Shown piece by piece: positions 1 through 9,360 of a DNA stretch of 64,000 nt; the first letter of the stretch is position 1; each line of letters begins with the position of its first letter. The notes beneath the pieces are model-generated. The model ran no database searches, was not told the origin of the DNA, and worked only from the letters and a program-made list of their open reading frames with translations. The translations under genes and the position numbers were made by a program. This DNA comes from Chryseobacterium tructae (lineage in GTDB: Bacteria > Bacteroidota > Bacteroidia > Flavobacteriales > Weeksellaceae), in contig NZ_JAUFQR010000003.1 in assembly GCF_030409875.1 (NCBI RefSeq), positions 682,001 to 746,000 on the forward strand. Direction: 5' to 3'.

Positions 1-1383
1 GGGATCAAAAGAGATACCAGAAAACAATATAAATACACCGACATTAACATTAAACCTAACCTTAAAGGAATGTCTGCTACAAGCTATGATGAGAAGAAAA
101 AAATCCTTGATAGCGGTTATGTAGAAGGTTTAAAATATACTCAAGTACTGGATCAATTACCCAAACGTCCCTTTGACCGTCTCAGACAGCGTGTCAATCC
201 AATATATTCCAATGTATATAAAATAGATAGCATTTCCATAGAAGGCAGTAAAATTTACGGAAAAAACTATACCCTGGGTAAAATGGGACTGCGCCTTCCC
301 TCTCTGCAAACCTATGGGAATATCAATAAAATGGTGGATAAATTGGTTGCCACCAACAACTACAAATTTATTAATTACGACATTGTTCAGGAAAACGATG
401 CTAATTATTTAAAGCTGTATGTTACCGAAGATGATGCCAGACATTTCTTAAGATTTGGGCTGCATTATGATGAAGTATTTAAAACAGGATTGCTTCTGAA
501 TTACTCAGCAAAGAGGCTTTTATTTAAAAATTCCAACCTTTCGGTAGACGTAATTGTGGGAGATAAATTGAGATATTATCTGAATTACTTTATTGACAAT
601 GGGTATATTCCTGGGTTTGGTATTTATTCTTCAGGGATGAGCTTTGATCTGAAAAATACAGATAATAATATTATTGATAAATGGGAATGGGTAAGAAACG
701 AAGCCTATATACAATCTGTTTGGAAAGATAAATTCGCTATTGGTGGTGGTATAAGCCATGATTACTTTAAAGCTGAAATTAACGGTGATAACAGACGTTA
801 TGCCCGCTTTTTAAATCCTTATATATTCTTAAAGACCGATACGCAGGATGACAAAGAATTTCCAACTAAAGGAATCTATTTTGCAGCCGAAGGAAAAGTA
901 ATAGACCTTTTAAAGTCTGAAGTTGAAAAAAGGATTGTCCAGATAAAAGCAGATTTAAAGATCAATATTCCGCTAGGAAAACAATTTACTTACCGTCTTA
1001 ATTTATTTGGCGGAATCACTCTTGGAGAACATCTTCCAGACTATTATCAATTCAGACTAGGCGGAATCTTTGAACAAAATGTTCTCAATTTTAAACGTTT
1101 TGGAGGATTTTATTTTGCCCAATTATATACGAATAACGTAATATTGGCATCTAATGATCTCCAGTTTAAGTTTAATAAAAACTATTTTATCAGCGGAAAC
1201 TTTAGCTTTGCCAACCTTTCAAATGATATTAAATTTGAAGATGCAGTTAAAGTAAATTATAGTTCGCTTGGCATTACGGCTGGATACAAATCTCCTTTTG
1301 GGCAGATTAAAGTTAACTTTAGCCACTCATTAAAAAACAATCAAAAAGGCATATTCAGTGTTATTTTAGGACACTGGTTTTAA
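1..1383 (+). CDS. Patatin-like phospholipase, C-terminal part (surface-antigen barrel), 5' truncated by window edge
   Basis: The reading frame is open from base 1, so the start and the N-terminal patatin lipase domain lie outside the window. The visible 460 residues begin with the end of a patatin-type domain (a phrase like NLKGMSATSYDEKKKILDSGY is typical of the region after the catalytic domain), continue with a POTRA-like stretch (IDSISIEGSKIYG) and end in about 280 residues of alternating beta strands finishing in a C-terminal aromatic (LGHWF), as expected for a BamA/surface-antigen outer-membrane barrel. Family knowledge: such fusions are outer-membrane phospholipases. The ATG at 70 is internal, not the start. 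ybeY follows after 4 bases. The catalytic GxSxG is not in the window, so the lipase activity is inferred. Confidence 0.75.
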   Translation, partial: GIKRDTRKQYKYTDINIKPNLKGMSATSYDEKKKILDSGYVEGLKYTQVLDQLPKRPFDRLRQRVNPIYSNVYKIDSISIEGSKIYGKNYTLGKMGLRLPSLQTYGNINKMVDKLVATNNYKFINYDIVQENDANYLKLYVTEDDARHFLRFGLHYDEVFKTGLLLNYSAKRLLFKNSNLSVDVIVGDKLRYYLNYFIDNGYIPGFGIYSSGMSFDLKNTDNNIIDKWEWVRNEAYIQSVWKDKFAIGGGISHDYFKAEINGDNRRYARFLNPYIFLKTDTQDDKEFPTKGIYFAAEGKVIDLLKSEVEKRIVQIKADLKINIPLGKQFTYRLNLFGGITLGEHLPDYYQFRLGGIFEQNVLNFKRFGGFYFAQLYTNNVILASNDLQFKFNKNYFISGNFSFANLSNDIKFEDAVKVNYSSLGITAGYKSPFGQIKVNFSHSLKNNQKGIFSVILGHWF

Positions 1384-1387
1384 TACA

Positions 1388-1807
1388 ATGATACAATTCT
1401 TTTACGAAAATTTACCGGAGTCGGTAGATACAGATTACAAACAATGGCTGGAAGATTTAATTCTTTCAGAAGGAAAAAAACTAGGAGAAATCAACTACAT
1501 TTTCTGTGATGATGAATATCTCTTGAAGATCAATCAGGATTATTTACAGCATGATTATTATACTGATATTATCACTTTTGATTATGTAAAAGGCAAGACA
1601 ATAAGCGCTGAGATTTTCGTATCTTTGCAACGCATTTCTGATAATGCTTCTACCCTTTCCCGAGATTATGAAGATGAATTAAGAAGGGTTTTAGCCCACG
1701 GAGTTTTACACCTTATAGGCTATAAAGACAAGACGGAAGAAGAGGAAAAAGAGATGCGAAGAATGGAAGATGTGTACTTAACGAAGTATAGGGATTTGAG
1801 GAATTAA
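1388..1807 (+). CDS. ybeY: Endoribonuclease YbeY (rRNA maturation factor)
   Basis: 139 residues, a normal YbeY length. YbeY is a zinc-dependent single-strand endoribonuclease involved in 16S rRNA 3'-end processing and ribosome quality control. The signature is visible in the C-terminal half: HGVLHLIGYKDKTEEE, with the first two metal-binding histidines (HGxLH) intact. In the classical motif a third histidine follows in GYDH; here that stretch reads YKDK, a variant I believe is usual in Bacteroidota. The gene starts 4 bases after the patatin-like gene, so co-transcription is likely. A 145-base gap containing a parS palindrome separates it from mnmG. Confidence 0.93.
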   Translation: MIQFFYENLPESVDTDYKQWLEDLILSEGKKLGEINYIFCDDEYLLKINQDYLQHDYYTDIITFDYVKGKTISAEIFVSLQRISDNASTLSRDYEDELRRVLAHGVLHLIGYKDKTEEEEKEMRRMEDVYLTKYRDLRN

Positions 1808-1891
1808 ATTAAACAATCACTTAAAGTTCCATATCTAAAGTACTCAATTCTAGTAACAATATAAGTTTACCTAGAGTGCATTCTTCAAAAA

Positions 1892-1907
1892 TGTTTCACG
1901 TGAAACA
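1892..1907. promoter_or_regulatory. parS centromere site 1 (ParB-binding palindrome)
   Basis: TGTTTCACGTGAAACA is a perfect 16-base palindrome and identical to the widely conserved chromosomal parS consensus bound by ParB. It lies in the ybeY-mnmG gap and is extended to 18 bases by flanking A/T. parS sites normally cluster near oriC. A second identical copy sits just after mnmG. Confidence 0.85.
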
Positions 1908-1952
1908 TTAGTGATTAAAGTTAAGGTTTAAGCTTAAACAAGCAAGATAAAA

Positions 1953-3815
1953 ATGATTTCAGAAATATATGATGTAATCGTAGTAGGTGCAGGACATGCA
2001 GGATGTGAAGCCGCAGCAGCGGCAGCCAACCTGGGTTCAAAAACACTACTGATTACAATGAATATGCAGACCATCGGACAGATGAGTTGCAACCCGGCAA
2101 TGGGTGGAATCGCAAAAGGACAAATCGTAAGAGAGATTGACGCGATGGGTGGATACTCCGGAATCATAGCAGACAAATCTGCCATCCAATTTAAAATGCT
2201 GAATCTTTCAAAAGGTCCTGCCATGTGGTCCCCAAGAACCCAAAATGATAGAATGCTTTTTGCCGAAGAATGGCGATTAGCATTAGAGAATACTCCTAAT
2301 CTTGATTTCTTTCAGGATATGGTGAAACAACTCGTTGTTGAAAATAATAAAGTAACCGGAGTTATTACTTCTTTAGGAATTGAGATTAAAGCAAAATCAG
2401 TAGTTCTTACCAACGGAACTTTTTTGAATGGATTAATACATGTTGGCGATAAACAATTAGGTGGTGGAAGAATGGGTGAACCAAGAGCATTTGGTATTAC
2501 CGAACAATTAGTCACTTTAGGTTTTGAAGCCGGAAGAATGAAAACAGGTACTCCACCAAGAGTTGATGGAAGAAGTTTGGATTATTCAAAAATGGAAGAA
2601 CAGAAGGGAGATGAAAATCCGCAAAAGTTCAGTTATCTTGACACTCCAAAATTAACGAAACAATTAAGTTGTCATATTGTATATACTAACGAAACGGTAC
2701 ACGATATTCTTCGTGAAGGTTTCGATAGAAGTCCAATGTTCAATGGAACGATTCAAAGTTTAGGTCCAAGATATTGTCCAAGTATTGAAGATAAGATCAA
2801 TCGTTTTGCAGAAAGAAACAGACACCAACTTTTCGTAGAACCGGAAGGATGGAAAACGGTGGAGATTTATGTAAACGGATTCAGTTCTTCTCTTCCAGAA
2901 GATGTACAGATCAAAGCAATGAAACATATTCCAGGATTTGAAAATGTAAAAGTTTTCCGTCCAGGATACGCCATTGAATACGACTACTTCCCTCCTACCC
3001 AGTTGAAGCATACCCTGGAAACAAAATTAATTGATAATTTATATTTCGCAGGACAGATCAACGGAACTACAGGATATGAAGAAGCAGCAGGACAAGGTCT
3101 GATTGCCGGAATCAACGCACATAATAAAGTTCACGAAAAAGGAGATTTTATTCTGAACAGAGACGAAGCTTATATTGGAGTACTAATTGATGATTTGATT
3201 ACAAAAGGAACTGAAGAACCTTATCGAATGTTTACTTCACGTGCAGAATACAGACTTCTACTGAGACAAGATAATGCAGATATCAGATTAACTGAGAAAG
3301 CTTATCAACTAGGATTAGCAAAAGAAGAAAGATTAAGAAAGGTAGAATTGAAAATAGCTGAAAGTCAACAACTTGAAGAGTTTTTACGTGAAACTTCTTT
3401 AAAACCAGGTGTCATTAACCCTATTCTTGAATCTATAGAAAGTAATCCTGTAGATCAGGCTTACAGAGCTGCCCAGTTTCTAACAAGACCCAATATTACT
3501 TTAGAAAAACTTGAGGCAATTGATTTTATTAAAGAAACTTCTTCTCAATACAACGATGAAGTAAGAGAACAGGCTGAAATCAATATCAAGTACAAAGGAT
3601 ATATTGAAAAAGAAAAGGAGAACGTAGCTAAGCTAAACCGTCTGGAAAACATTAAAATCCCAGAAGGATTTGATTATATGAACCTTTCAAGCCTTTCTGC
3701 AGAAGCTAAACAGAAGATGTCTAACGTGCGTCCTAAGACGATTGCTCAGGCAGGAAGGATAAGTGGTGTTTCTCCAGCTGATATTAACGTCTTACTGGTG
3801 TATTTAGGACGTTAA
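1953..3815 (+). CDS. mnmG: tRNA uridine-5-carboxymethylaminomethyl synthesis enzyme MnmG (GidA)
   Basis: 620 residues, full length. MnmG is an FAD enzyme that, with the GTPase MnmE, installs the cmnm5 group on the wobble U34 of certain tRNAs. The N-terminal dinucleotide fold is plain (VVGAGHAGCEAAAAA, residues about 10-24), followed by the family signature around residues 170-205 (GGGRMGEPRAFG, then GRMKTGTPPR) and the C-terminal helical region that contacts MnmE. The ATG at 1953 sits just before the nucleotide-binding strand. It is flanked on both sides by parS palindromes, which fits the frequent placement of mnmG/gidA near replication origins. No frameshift or missing motif was seen. Confidence 0.97.
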   Translation: MISEIYDVIVVGAGHAGCEAAAAAANLGSKTLLITMNMQTIGQMSCNPAMGGIAKGQIVREIDAMGGYSGIIADKSAIQFKMLNLSKGPAMWSPRTQNDRMLFAEEWRLALENTPNLDFFQDMVKQLVVENNKVTGVITSLGIEIKAKSVVLTNGTFLNGLIHVGDKQLGGGRMGEPRAFGITEQLVTLGFEAGRMKTGTPPRVDGRSLDYSKMEEQKGDENPQKFSYLDTPKLTKQLSCHIVYTNETVHDILREGFDRSPMFNGTIQSLGPRYCPSIEDKINRFAERNRHQLFVEPEGWKTVEIYVNGFSSSLPEDVQIKAMKHIPGFENVKVFRPGYAIEYDYFPPTQLKHTLETKLIDNLYFAGQINGTTGYEEAAGQGLIAGINAHNKVHEKGDFILNRDEAYIGVLIDDLITKGTEEPYRMFTSRAEYRLLLRQDNADIRLTEKAYQLGLAKEERLRKVELKIAESQQLEEFLRETSLKPGVINPILESIESNPVDQAYRAAQFLTRPNITLEKLEAIDFIKETSSQYNDEVREQAEINIKYKGYIEKEKENVAKLNRLENIKIPEGFDYMNLSSLSAEAKQKMSNVRPKTIAQAGRISGVSPADINVLLVYLGR

Positions 3816-3823
3816 AAATAAAA

Positions 3824-3839
3824 TGTTTCACGTGAAACA
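3824..3839. promoter_or_regulatory. parS centromere site 2 (ParB-binding palindrome)
   Basis: A second exact TGTTTCACGTGAAACA palindrome, starting 8 bases after the mnmG stop codon. It is identical over 18 bases to the site before mnmG, including the flanking A and T. Two perfect copies 1.9 kb apart make chance very unlikely and support a ParB-loading region. Confidence 0.85.
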
Positions 3840-3933
3840 TTCCTTACAATAAAAAAACAAAAATTAAGGTATTTATAAGCATTTAAAACTTATGAGTATC
3901 TTAATTTTTTAAATATAACAGATTTCGACTTCA

Positions 3934-4755
3934 ATGAAAATAAAAGATCATTTTCTTTCACAGGAAATATTTGAAATTAAAGAAACAGAAACAAAGGGAG
4001 TATACAAAACCTCCCCTATTCCATCCAATATTTCTACATATTACGAAAGTGAAGATTACATTTCTCATCACCAGGATTCAGGAAGCCTGAAAGAAAAATT
4101 ATATAAATTTCTTCAGTCTTTTAATCTGCAATACAAGAAAAATATTCTGGTAGACAGAATTAAAAAAGGATCTAAAGTATTAGATTATGGATGTGGTGCC
4201 GGAGAATTTGTAAAACATATAGAAAATGATTTTGAAACTTTCGGTTTTGAACCGGATGCAGATGCAAGAAAAGCAGCACAAGGCAAAATTAGCAAAGCGA
4301 AGATCTTGGATGATATTCAAAAAATTGAAGATAAAAGTTTAGATGCAATTACCTTATGGCATGTATTTGAACATATCGAAAACCAGGATGAGATGTTGAA
4401 TATTTTCAACAATAAATTAAAAGATAAAGGCATTCTTGTTATCGCCGTACCCAACCCTACTTCTTATGATGCGAAACATTATAAAGAATACTGGGCAGCC
4501 TATGATGTACCAAGACATATCTATCATTTTTCTAAAAATGGTATGGAAAATTTGATTTCTAAAAAAACAGACTGGAAAATGAGAAAGATCAAACCTTTGG
4601 TGCTTGATTCGTATTATATCTCTATGTTGAGCGAAAAATATAAAAAATCACCACTATTCTGGCTAAAAGCGACCATCTACGGAACGATTTCGAACATAAA
4701 GGCTATTTTTTCGAACGAATTTTCAAGTTTGATATATATTATAGAAAAAAGATAG
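3934..4755 (+). CDS. Class I SAM-dependent methyltransferase
   Basis: 273 residues with a Rossmann methyltransferase core in the middle. Motif I is VLDYGCGAGEF (about residues 87-97), the acidic ribose-binding strand is FGFEPD, and a post-II region TLWHVFEHIEN is typical of the Methyltransf_11/23 group that modifies small molecules or lipids/quinones. The N-terminal 75 residues are a distinct cap beginning with a KIKDHFLSQE stretch. The C-terminal part (AYDVPRHIYHFSK) is common in sugar or O-antigen-associated methyltransferases. No neighbour indicates a substrate. A strong terminator follows at once, so the gene is the last of its transcript. Confidence 0.85.
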   Translation: MKIKDHFLSQEIFEIKETETKGVYKTSPIPSNISTYYESEDYISHHQDSGSLKEKLYKFLQSFNLQYKKNILVDRIKKGSKVLDYGCGAGEFVKHIENDFETFGFEPDADARKAAQGKISKAKILDDIQKIEDKSLDAITLWHVFEHIENQDEMLNIFNNKLKDKGILVIAVPNPTSYDAKHYKEYWAAYDVPRHIYHFSKNGMENLISKKTDWKMRKIKPLVLDSYYISMLSEKYKKSPLFWLKATIYGTISNIKAIFSNEFSSLIYIIEKR

Positions 4756-4810
4756 AAAATCGATTTTTGAACCATTTATGAGGTTCAATTTTCAGCATTC
4801 TAGCCTAAAA

Positions 4811-4850
4811 AAAATAAAAACTCAGGAAAAATCCTGAGTTTTTATTTTTT
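4811..4850. terminator. Intrinsic terminator, bidirectional in form
   Basis: Perfect inverted repeat: AAAATAAAAACTCAGGA, a 4-base loop, then its exact complement, followed by more T residues. It lies about 55 bases after the methyltransferase stop codon. Confidence 0.85.
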
Positions 4851-4855
4851 TACTC

Positions 4856-6494
4856 CCCTACTCCACATTTAGCAAAACAGATTTTTTAAATGAAGGAATG
4901 AGCTTTAACAAAATTCTGAAAAAATCTGAAAAAATGAACATCTTGGAAAAAGAAGCGAAATTAGCCTCAAGAAGAGTAAATATTCAATTTCAGAAAACTA
5001 ATTCTCGCAAAAACATATTGTTTTAGCTCTTATTTTTAATTTACATATAAATCCTCAAGAAATAATAGTTTTTCGATTTTTTAAGCGTTTCTGGAAGTCA
5101 ATTTTCCTCGTTTTACAAAAAAAATAATAGAAATTATCTTGAAGGTCATGAGTAATACAATTTAAATTTTTTAATGGAGCTCATAATTTCAAATTTTAAA
5201 AAATCAAAGTAGACTCCCCTACTCTCTCGTGTAAAATGAAAAATTTATTACTAAGGAAAAAAGTAGTTGGGAAAATCTTTCAAATTGACTTTGCTGCAGG
5301 TTATTTAAATTTGAAAAAATAATTTAATTGAATCAGCAACCTCAATCATTTCAAAAGAAATTAATTTAGGGTAACAAATTTTTATTTCCTAGCAGGGTAA
5401 AAACACGTGAAATATAAAAATTACAAATTTCTAAAAAAATATAATGTAAAAACTTTCAATTCCTTTACATTGTTAGACTGATACATTCTTATTTTACGCT
5501 ATTAAAACAACATAAAACATGTTTAAATATTGATTTACAACATATTATAATCAATAATAATAAGTATGATAAAATAGAATCCTTGTAAAACAAAAATTAG
5601 CCTAAATCATAAAAGAATAAGAATAAAATAGATACATATAATTACGTTTAACATCTCATTTACAAATAAATACAATGACAATAATCAATCATGAAAATCC
5701 ATAAAACAGGAATCTAGAAATAATGGATCATAACGTATAGTTGTTAATATGAGCAATTATAAATCAGATTATTAACTCCAATTTGCTTCAAAGAAATTGA
5801 CTAAGCAAAATTATTTGTAACATAAGAGACTCATCATTAATTGAGTCTCAAAATGAGTTTTAAAAAAATTAGGCTATATTAAACAACTGTTCTTTCTATG
5901 CTCATTCAAAAAATTTAATAGAAATAATAAACTCTATAGATTTTTCCTTAAAATAAATTCCGAGATAATGATCTGAGAAAATCACTAAACCAATGATCAA
6001 AGAAAAATTAGTATAGATCTTCTATCCACATGATATCGATTGTATTCTAACCCGAAATTTCAAAACTTATATTTCTTCTGTAAGTAACCAAGTGTTTCTT
6101 TTAAATTGTAAGAAAAGAAGAACTCCTGTTCCTTATATTTTCAGTCCGTAAAATGAAATATAAACCATATATCTGTACCAAAAATCTTTCCTTAGCTGTT
6201 CTAAAAAATAAGATAAAAAGTAGTTTTCACCTACTGAAACCTATCCTTTATTGATATATCAAAATTATAAAATTCAAACAAAATACTTCATTATCGATGG
6301 ATAAAAACACATGATTAAATCTTAATAATTCTCTTTTGTTTTAAGATTTATTGTATCATATTTTCCTTTATTTATCGGCAAAAAAACGTAACTCTCACTA
6401 AATCAAAACACCTTATTTAAATATAACCTTAGGTTATATCTAAAAGTTATAAAACCCTTCATCAATTCAGGATTTCTCAATGAAAATTCAGACA
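4856..6494. other. AT-rich 1.6 kb region without recognisable genes
   Basis: No reading frame above 60 codons occurs on either strand, and the base composition is visibly more AT-rich than the neighbouring genes. Things I can point to: a perfect 8-base hairpin GAGACTCA/TGAGTCTC at 5826-5849; a 19-base motif at 5469-5487 that recurs near 13.9 kb; one DnaA-box-like CTATCCACA at 6022-6030; and two CCCCTACTC phrases near 4855 and 5218. It lies between the parS pair and pgk. It could be an unwinding or structural region of the origin, an unannotated RNA, or a decayed region. Confidence 0.6.
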
Positions 6495-6527
6495 TAAAAA
6501 AGCCTGCTAATAATATTAGCAGGCTTT
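6495..6527 (-). terminator. Intrinsic terminator of pgk
   Basis: Perfect 13-base stem AAAGCCTGCTAAT / ATTAGCAGGCTTT with a 3-base loop. Read on the minus strand it is followed by a run of T residues, about 25 bases after the pgk stop. Confidence 0.9.
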
Positions 6528-6550
6528 GAAATATTGAAATTTATTCTCTA

Positions 6551-7741
6551 TTAATTATTGATAGCAGCTACTCCGGGAAGCTCAAGTCCTTCAAGGCTTT
6601 CAAGCATTGCACCACCTCCTGTAGAAACATAACTTACTTTATCAGCATATCCGAATTGCTTAACGAATGCTACACTATCTCCACCTCCTACTAGAGAGAA
6701 AGCTCCCAATCTTGTAGCTTCAGCAATACTATCTCCAAGCGCAATAGTTCCTCCAGCAAAATGTGACATTTCAAAAACCCCAATAGGACCATTCCAAAGA
6801 ATTGTTCTTGAGTTTAATAATACATCATTAAATTGATCCCTTGATTTATGACCTGCATCTAATCCCATCCATCCTTCAGGAATAGCATAGATATCTACCT
6901 CTTTTCTTTCCACATCATTACTAAAACTTTCAGCGATGATTGCATCAGATGGAAGGTATACTTTTACTTTATGCTCTTTAGCTTTTCCTAAAATTTCTAA
7001 AGCAAGAGGAAGCTTATCATCTTCAACTAATGAAGTTCCGATTTTCCCTCCTAACGCTTTAATAAATGTGAAAGCCATTCCACCCCCGATAATCAAATTA
7101 TCAATTGCAGGAAGAATATTTTCTATAATAGTAATTTTAGTTGAAACTTTAGATCCACCCAAAATTGCAGTAATTGGTTTTTCCCCACTTTTCAAAACTT
7201 TATCGATAGCCTGAAGCTCCTTAGCCATTAGTAAACCGAAAAATTTAGTTTCTGAAAAGAATTTTGCAATAACAGCTGTAGAAGCATGAGCTCTGTGTGC
7301 TGTTCCGAAAGCATCATTTACATAAGTATCTCCTAGTTTAGAAAGTTTTTCAGCGAAAGCTTCATCTCCCTTTTCTTCTTCATTGTGAAAACGAACATTC
7401 TCCAATAATAGAATTTCTCCCGGCTTCAAATCAGCAGCAGCCTGTTCAGCTTTCTCCCCAATACACTCATCAACGAATTTCACTTCCTGTCCAAGAACAT
7501 TGGAAACTTCACCAAGAATATGTTTTAGAGAAAATTCATCCTTCACTTCTCCTTTTGGTCTTCCAAGGTGTGTCATCAAAATAACAGAACCACCATCCTG
7601 AAGGATTTTTTCAACGGTTGGTTTCACCGCAACAATTCTGGTATTGTCAGTCACATTCAACTGATCATCTTGTGGAACATTGAAGTCAACTCTTACAAGA
7701 GCTTTCTTATCTTTAAAATTGAAGTCGTTAATTGTTTTCAT
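6551..7741 (-). CDS. pgk: Phosphoglycerate kinase
   Basis: 396 residues, normal bacterial length. It converts 1,3-bisphosphoglycerate and ADP to 3-phosphoglycerate and ATP in glycolysis. The N-terminal signature ([12 protein letters not shown]) and the substrate-binding HLGRPKG are visible near residues 14-25 and 59-65. The nucleotide-binding glycine-rich segments ([10 protein letters not shown] and, near the end, GGGDSVAFV and STGGGAMLE) are intact. It stands alone with its own terminator and a candidate promoter upstream. The long upstream intergenic region contains the proposed origin-like box cluster. Confidence 0.97.
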   Translation of the reverse strand: MKTINDFNFKDKKALVRVDFNVPQDDQLNVTDNTRIVAVKPTVEKILQDGGSVILMTHLGRPKGEVKDEFSLKHILGEVSNVLGQEVKFVDECIGEKAEQAAADLKPGEILLLENVRFHNEEEKGDEAFAEKLSKLGDTYVNDAFGTAHRAHASTAVIAKFFSETKFFGLLMAKELQAIDKVLKSGEKPITAILGGSKVSTKITIIENILPAIDNLIIGGGMAFTFIKALGGKIGTSLVEDDKLPLALEILGKAKEHKVKVYLPSDAIIAESFSNDVERKEVDIYAIPEGWMGLDAGHKSRDQFNDVLLNSRTILWNGPIGVFEMSHFAGGTIALGDSIAEATRLGAFSLVGGGDSVAFVKQFGYADKVSYVSTGGGAMLESLEGLELPGVAAINN

Positions 7742-7859
7742 TTTTATATTTAGATTTATTTTTTCTCGGGCTTCAGGTAATTGTCCTCTTCAGGCCAGGT
7801 TACATCGCAGCAAATTTCGGCAGGGACAATTCCGTCAACTTCTTTGATTTTTCGTTTCA

Positions 7860-7867
7860 CAAATGTA
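7860..7867 (-). promoter_or_regulatory. Candidate -7 promoter element for pgk
   Basis: On the minus strand this reads TACATTTG, matching the Bacteroidota -7 consensus TAnnTTTG. A TTG lies about 17 bases upstream (7884-7886). It implies a leader of about 110 bases before the pgk start. Confidence 0.5.
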
Positions 7868-8062
7868 AGGTTTTAAACTTTTTCAACAGATTGATCGAAA
7901 TAAAAGTTTTCAAAAACTTTCCCCGAACCCAATCACTCAATAATCAACATTTCTTTCTCTCTTTTAAAAAAATATAAAGCTGTTGTTGTTATGTATTGTT
8001 AGTAACGGGGATAAGTTTTAGGCATAAAGTTCATAATACTCAACTGGTAGGCAATTCATAAA

Positions 8063-8556
8063 TAATTCACAATATAAATCTCTGTAAACCTGCATATTCA
8101 CACACTTATTCACAATTGTTGATAACTTTGTCAATACTCCATTATTAGTTATTTTATTATGGAGAAACCTGGGGATAGCTTGAGAAAAGATCTGGAAAGT
8201 TGTGGGAAAAACTTTAGGAAAGATTTTCTATTACGAAATAAATTCATGTTTGAAAATAGAAAGTTGAAAAAAGTTTTCCACACTTATTAACATACCTTTT
8301 CACAATTAACTCACGGTTTACTAACACGAATTGTTATTATTCTTACCTTTGTAAGGAAATAAAATCTAAAAAAGCTTAATAAGAGTATTATGAAAAGAAA
8401 AATTGCTATCGCAGCGGACCATGCAGGCTATGAATATAAGGAGATTGTTAAGAACTACCTTTCAGAAAAGTTTGAGGTTCAGGATTTTGGAACGTTTTCC
8501 ACAAACAGTGTGGATTATCCAGACTTTGTCCACCCTGCTGCAACCTCTGTGGAAAA
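8063..8556. other. Cluster of DnaA-box-like 9-mers (candidate oriC)
   Basis: Near-consensus matches to TTATNCACA on both strands: TTATTCACA at 8106-8114; TGTTGATAA at 8117-8125; TTTTCCACA at 8274-8282; the same 9-mer at 8495-8503; TGTGGATTA at 8509-8517; and TGTGGAAAA (reverse of TTTTCCACA) at 8548-8556. Weaker matches lie at 8063 and 8094. The cluster fills an AT-rich gap between pgk and rpiB and runs into the start of rpiB. Combined with two perfect parS sites 4-6 kb away this fits an origin. No dnaA or dnaN is in the window, which is not unusual for Bacteroidota, so this is an inference. Confidence 0.5.
8344..8351 (+). promoter_or_regulatory. Candidate -7 promoter element for rpiB
   Basis: TACCTTTG matches TAnnTTTG and lies 38 bases before the rpiB ATG. 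No clear -33 TTTG is seen at the ideal distance. Confidence 0.5.
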
Positions 8557-8823
8557 CGGAGAAAATGAGCTAGGAATTTTGATCTGTGGAAGCGGAAATG
8601 GGGTTCAGATTACTGCGAACAAGCATCAGAAAATCAGATGTGCACTTTGCTGGATGCCGGAGATTGCTACACTGGCAAGACTACATAATGATGCGAATAT
8701 GATTTCTATGCCGGCAAGGTTTATATCAAAGGAACTGGCGATTGAAATTGTAGACAAATTCTTTCTACAGACTTTGAAGGTGGGAGACACCAGAACAGAG
8801 TTGATAAGATTGCTGTTTGCTAA
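8390..8823 (+). CDS. rpiB: Ribose-5-phosphate isomerase B, interrupted by a one-base frameshift
   Basis: RpiB interconverts ribose 5-phosphate and ribulose 5-phosphate. The start (IAIAADHAGYEYK), the catalytic-cysteine loop (GILICGSGNG) and ALCWMPEIATLARLHNDAN are typical. At the T run 8773-8775 the frame breaks: in the ATG frame the protein would read on to 8929 as unrelated sequence across a terminator, while the frame shifted by one gives FEGGRHQNRVDKIAVC and a stop at 8821-8823, exactly the expected family ending. Restoring one base yields 144 residues, the normal RpiB length. The most likely cause is a lost T (a sequencing or assembly error). The extended 179-residue reading should not be used. 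Confidence 0.9.
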
Positions 8824-8829
8824 ATATAC

Positions 8830-8868
8830 TAAGGCCTGTAATTTGATTGCAGGCCTTATTTATTTTTT
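8830..8868 (+). terminator. Intrinsic terminator of rpiB
   Basis: Stem TAAGGCCTG / CAGGCCTTA with an 11-base loop, followed by a T-rich tail. It begins 7 bases after the corrected rpiB stop, confirming where the gene ends. Confidence 0.85.
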
Positions 8869-9132
8869 ATTTGTACATTTGCAGTGTTCAATAGAAATTA
8901 AATTCTATACTTCTCCTGAACCTTTATAATATTTAAAAGATATTTTATAAAAGGTTTTTCTCTTTTCTTCTCCAAATTTGTATTAAATTTATACAAAACT
9001 AAAGCTTCCGTTATAAAGTAGATTTTAGAAAAATAAGATTAAATTAAACATTAAGGTTTAATAAAAATAAAAGTATCTGCAGTATTTTTTTAATGATAAA
9101 CTGTTTTAAAATAACAGAAACAAAAGATCATA

Positions 9133-9271
9133 ATGCCTGAAAAAATACTAAAAGAATTTTATAAAAAATATATATAATAATATAGAAGAGATTCAAAGTC
9201 CTAAGAAAGATTTTATAGCTTTGTCTATTAAAGTGAATGAAAATATAAAAGGATTTTTGATAAATAATTAA
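9133..9271 (+). pseudogene. Possible broken small reading frame
   Basis: From ATG 9133 the frame reads MPEKILKEFYKKYI and meets a stop at 9175. One frame over, without further stops, it continues as NNIEEIQSPKKDFIALSIKV and a short tail to a stop at 9269-9271. Joined, this would be a charged peptide of about 46 residues, and the break lies in a TATATAATAA stretch where a lost base is plausible. No family is recognised and no promoter is evident. It may be chance in AT-rich sequence. The rest of the interval 8870-9360 shows nothing else. Confidence 0.25.
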
Positions 9272-9360
9272 AGACTATTATTTTGAATTGAAGAATTTCT
9301 GAATGAAAGAAATTTTGTTTTCAGAAGATAGCAACTTAAGTAATTAAAAAGAAAATTAAA

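Noticed and set aside
4898..5026. A 42-residue lysine-rich frame at the beginning of the long gap
   Set aside because: No promoter, no family resemblance and typical of chance frames in AT-rich DNA.
7756..7860. A minus-strand 34-residue frame in the pgk leader, starting at GTG
   Set aside because: The candidate pgk promoter overlaps its start codon, so it would not be transcribed with that start. It could be real if the promoter assignment is wrong.
8824..8929. C-terminal extension of RpiB
   Set aside because: Result of the frameshift at 8773; it runs across a terminator.
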